Assembly (NCBI GenBank): GCA_021796155.1 | Contig: JAJYOO010000124.1 | Location: forward strand, 1-6,877 | Direction of reading: 5' to 3' | DNA from: Chloroflexota bacterium | GTDB lineage: Bacteria; Chloroflexota; Anaerolineae; Anaerolineales; Villigracilaceae | Length of the DNA: 6,877 nucleotides | Shown: piece after piece, positions 5,193 to 6,877 of the stretch | How the letters are laid out: each line of letters begins with the position of its first letter | Numbering within the stretch: position 1 is the first letter of the stretch | The notes under the pieces: generated by a model | Database searches by the model: none | Seen by the model: the letters and a program-made list of their open reading frames with translations, nothing else | Told to the model about the DNA's origin: nothing | Program-made: the position numbers and the translations under genes

Positions 5193-6877
5193 ATGAAACC
5201 TAGAAAGGCTTTTACGTTGTTATCAGCGCTCGTTATGATGGTCAGCTTGCTCGGCGTCTTGCCTGCCGCCGCGGCTTCCCAGCAGGCGAGCGCTTCGCCG
5301 TTTGTCCGCCAGATCAGCAGAGTGGGAGTCACCTCGTTTGCCGCGGCCGCTTCCGGGTCTGATGTGAACGGCGTGCAGTCGCCTGAGATTCTCAAAGCTG
5401 TGGTCGGCCAGGGCGCCAATAGTTCGCAAGGCAATAACTCCCCGCAAAATAATAGTTCGGATCATCCGTTTGTCAATCGAAGCGAAACGGTTGAACATAA
5501 TGATGGACATTCCGGCAACAATTCGGGCGCGTCGTTGAACGCGCCGAACGTTAGGAGCAGCCAAATCGCAGGATCGAATCCGGGCGTGTTTGCATCCTTC
5601 AATGGGCTCGATCATCGTGATCAACGGCTTGCTAATGGCGGCAATCAGTTCAGTCTCGAACCGCCAGATCAGGGTTTATGCGCTGGCAACGGTTTCGTGA
5701 TGGAAATCATCAATGACGTGTTGCGTGTTTACGATACCAGCGGCAATCCTTTGACTGGTGTGATTGACCTAAACACGTTCTATGGTTATCCGGCGGCCAT
5801 CAATCGCACCACGGGCGCGTTTGGACAGTTCGTCACCGATCCATCGTGCTATTTTGACACCGATACCCAGCGATGGTTCACTGACGTATTGACACTGGAT
5901 GTTGATCCATCATCAGGCGCTTTCCTTGGCGCCAACCACCTTGATATTGCCGTGAGCACTTCTTCCGATCCAACGGGTAGTTGGGTTGTGTATCGCTTGC
6001 CGGTCCAGGATGACGGCACGCAGGGAACACCCGATCATGGCTGCTCACTCAATCCCGATGGGACCGGTCACGGGCCATGCCTTGGCGATTATCCGCATCT
6101 TGGCGCAGACAAGTACGGTTTCTATCTTACAACCAATGAATACTCGTTCTTTGGTCCTGAGTTCAAGAGCGCACAGATCTATGCTTTCTCCAAGAGCGCT
6201 TTGGCTGCTAATTCTGCGACCGTTAATGTCGTTCAGTTTGCCACGGTCGGCGCGGTGAACTCGCATAACGGTGTCCAGCCCGGATTTACAGTCTGGCCGG
6301 CCATTTCTCCGGCAGGCAGATATGCCACCGGTTCGAATGGAACCGAATTCTTCCTCAGTTCAAATGCTGGTGAGGAAGCCAGTGGCGTGCCGGGAGGAAC
6401 GTTCTCGAACGAGTTGGTTGCCTGGGCCCTGACCAATACCCGGTCATTAAACTCCTCCAATCCAAATCCGAGCTTGGCCAATACTGTCATACATTCTGAG
6501 ACCTATGGCATTCCGCCTCAATCCGATCAGAAGGTTGGCAGTACTCCCTTGGTAGATTGTCTCAATGCGCCTTCCTGCGCGACTACCTATTTGCTCGGGT
6601 TCGCCGATCCATTTACAGAATCAGAATCCCTACTGGATAGCAACGACACACGCATGCAGCAGGTCCAGTATGTCAATGGTCAGCTTTGGGCTGCGCTGGA
6701 TACAGTTGTCCATGTGCGCGGACAGGATAAAGCTGGCATCGCTTACTTCGTTGTCAATGTGGACGCTGGTGGTCACGGCAATATCAGCGCTGAGGTTGAT
6801 AATCAAGGATATATGGGTGTGGCAGACAACAATATCACGTACCCGGCTATTTCAGTTTTGCCATTGGGCAAAACTGA
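5193..6877 (+). CDS. Secreted protein of unknown function (3' end outside window)
   Basis: The frame stays open for 561 codons to the right edge, so the protein is partial. Residues 1-28 form a classical signal peptide: positively charged MKPRK, a hydrophobic core and an LPAAAA cleavage region, so Sec export is expected. Residues about 75-115 are a low-complexity linker rich in Asn, Ser and Gly. The globular part begins near residue 132 with FASFNGLDHRDQR, then EPPDQGLCAGNGFVMEIIND, DPSCYFDTDTQRWF and GDYPHLGADKYGFYLTTNEY. Repeated aromatic-Asp-Pro turns and short strands (for example DPTGSWVVY and FTVWPAISPAGRYA) suggest a beta-propeller-like fold. Six cysteines (163, 219, 284, 296, 456, 462) could form disulfides outside the cell. 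I recognise the style from secreted proteins of Chloroflexota and actinobacteria but cannot name a function. No catalytic motif was identified. Confidence 0.9.
   Translation, partial: MKPRKAFTLLSALVMMVSLLGVLPAAAASQQASASPFVRQISRVGVTSFAAAASGSDVNGVQSPEILKAVVGQGANSSQGNNSPQNNSSDHPFVNRSETVEHNDGHSGNNSGASLNAPNVRSSQIAGSNPGVFASFNGLDHRDQRLANGGNQFSLEPPDQGLCAGNGFVMEIINDVLRVYDTSGNPLTGVIDLNTFYGYPAAINRTTGAFGQFVTDPSCYFDTDTQRWFTDVLTLDVDPSSGAFLGANHLDIAVSTSSDPTGSWVVYRLPVQDDGTQGTPDHGCSLNPDGTGHGPCLGDYPHLGADKYGFYLTTNEYSFFGPEFKSAQIYAFSKSALAANSATVNVVQFATVGAVNSHNGVQPGFTVWPAISPAGRYATGSNGTEFFLSSNAGEEASGVPGGTFSNELVAWALTNTRSLNSSNPNPSLANTVIHSETYGIPPQSDQKVGSTPLVDCLNAPSCATTYLLGFADPFTESESLLDSNDTRMQQVQYVNGQLWAALDTVVHVRGQDKAGIAYFVVNVDAGGHGNISAEVDNQGYMGVADNNITYPAISVLPLGKT

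Noticed and set aside
5223..5624. Minus-strand 133- and 107-codon frames at the start of the secreted-protein gene
   Set aside because: The plus-strand frame has a ribosome site, a signal peptide and 561 open codons. The opposite frames have none of these.

Overview
The window looks like chromosomal DNA of a free-living bacterium, most likely a Chloroflexota member of the Anaerolineae type. That placement rests on the style of the proteins as I remember them (an E. coli-type PurB, a variant IMP dehydrogenase with CBS domains, RuvB next to a DUF2905 protein, a secreted Asn-rich protein) and on leaderless-looking promoters. It is an inference, not a proof. No mobile element, tRNA, rRNA or CRISPR array was seen.

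Layout: (1) 1-962, minus strand, 5' part of purB (adenylosuccinate lyase), running off the left edge. (2) A 96-base divergent intergenic region with one promoter for purB and one for guaB. (3) 1059-2498, plus strand, guaB-like IMP dehydrogenase. PurB and GuaB act at the IMP branch point of purine synthesis. (4) 2499-2936 is an apparent non-coding gap that holds three head-to-tail cyclic-di-GMP class I (GEMM-I) riboswitch aptamers, then a strong hairpin, then a -10 box placed so close to ruvB that its mRNA would be leaderless. (5) 2937-3962 ruvB, the Holliday-junction branch-migration motor. (6) A short AGGTTG/CAACCTT repeat cluster, then a small DUF2905 membrane protein (4040-4267) and an ICMT/PEMT-type membrane methyltransferase (4276-4839), probably co-transcribed. 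(7) A 353-base intergenic region with a good sigma-70-type promoter and a structured leader of about 215 nt, containing a strong hairpin and a 13-codon ORF with a 12-nt perfect anti-16S match. (8) 5193 to the right edge, a secreted protein of unknown function, truncated by the window.

The most notable item is the triple GEMM-I array between guaB and ruvB. Copies 1 and 3 share 44 identical bases. The middle copy differs at the ligand-contacting position 20 (A instead of G) and has lost the GNRA loop on its P2 hairpin. The copies are packed so tightly that independent P1 helices seem impossible. The regulated gene is not obvious: guaB lies upstream and ruvB appears to have its own promoter downstream. 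The second item is the guaB product, in which I cannot find the Arg-Tyr dyad expected in the active-site flap of IMP dehydrogenases.
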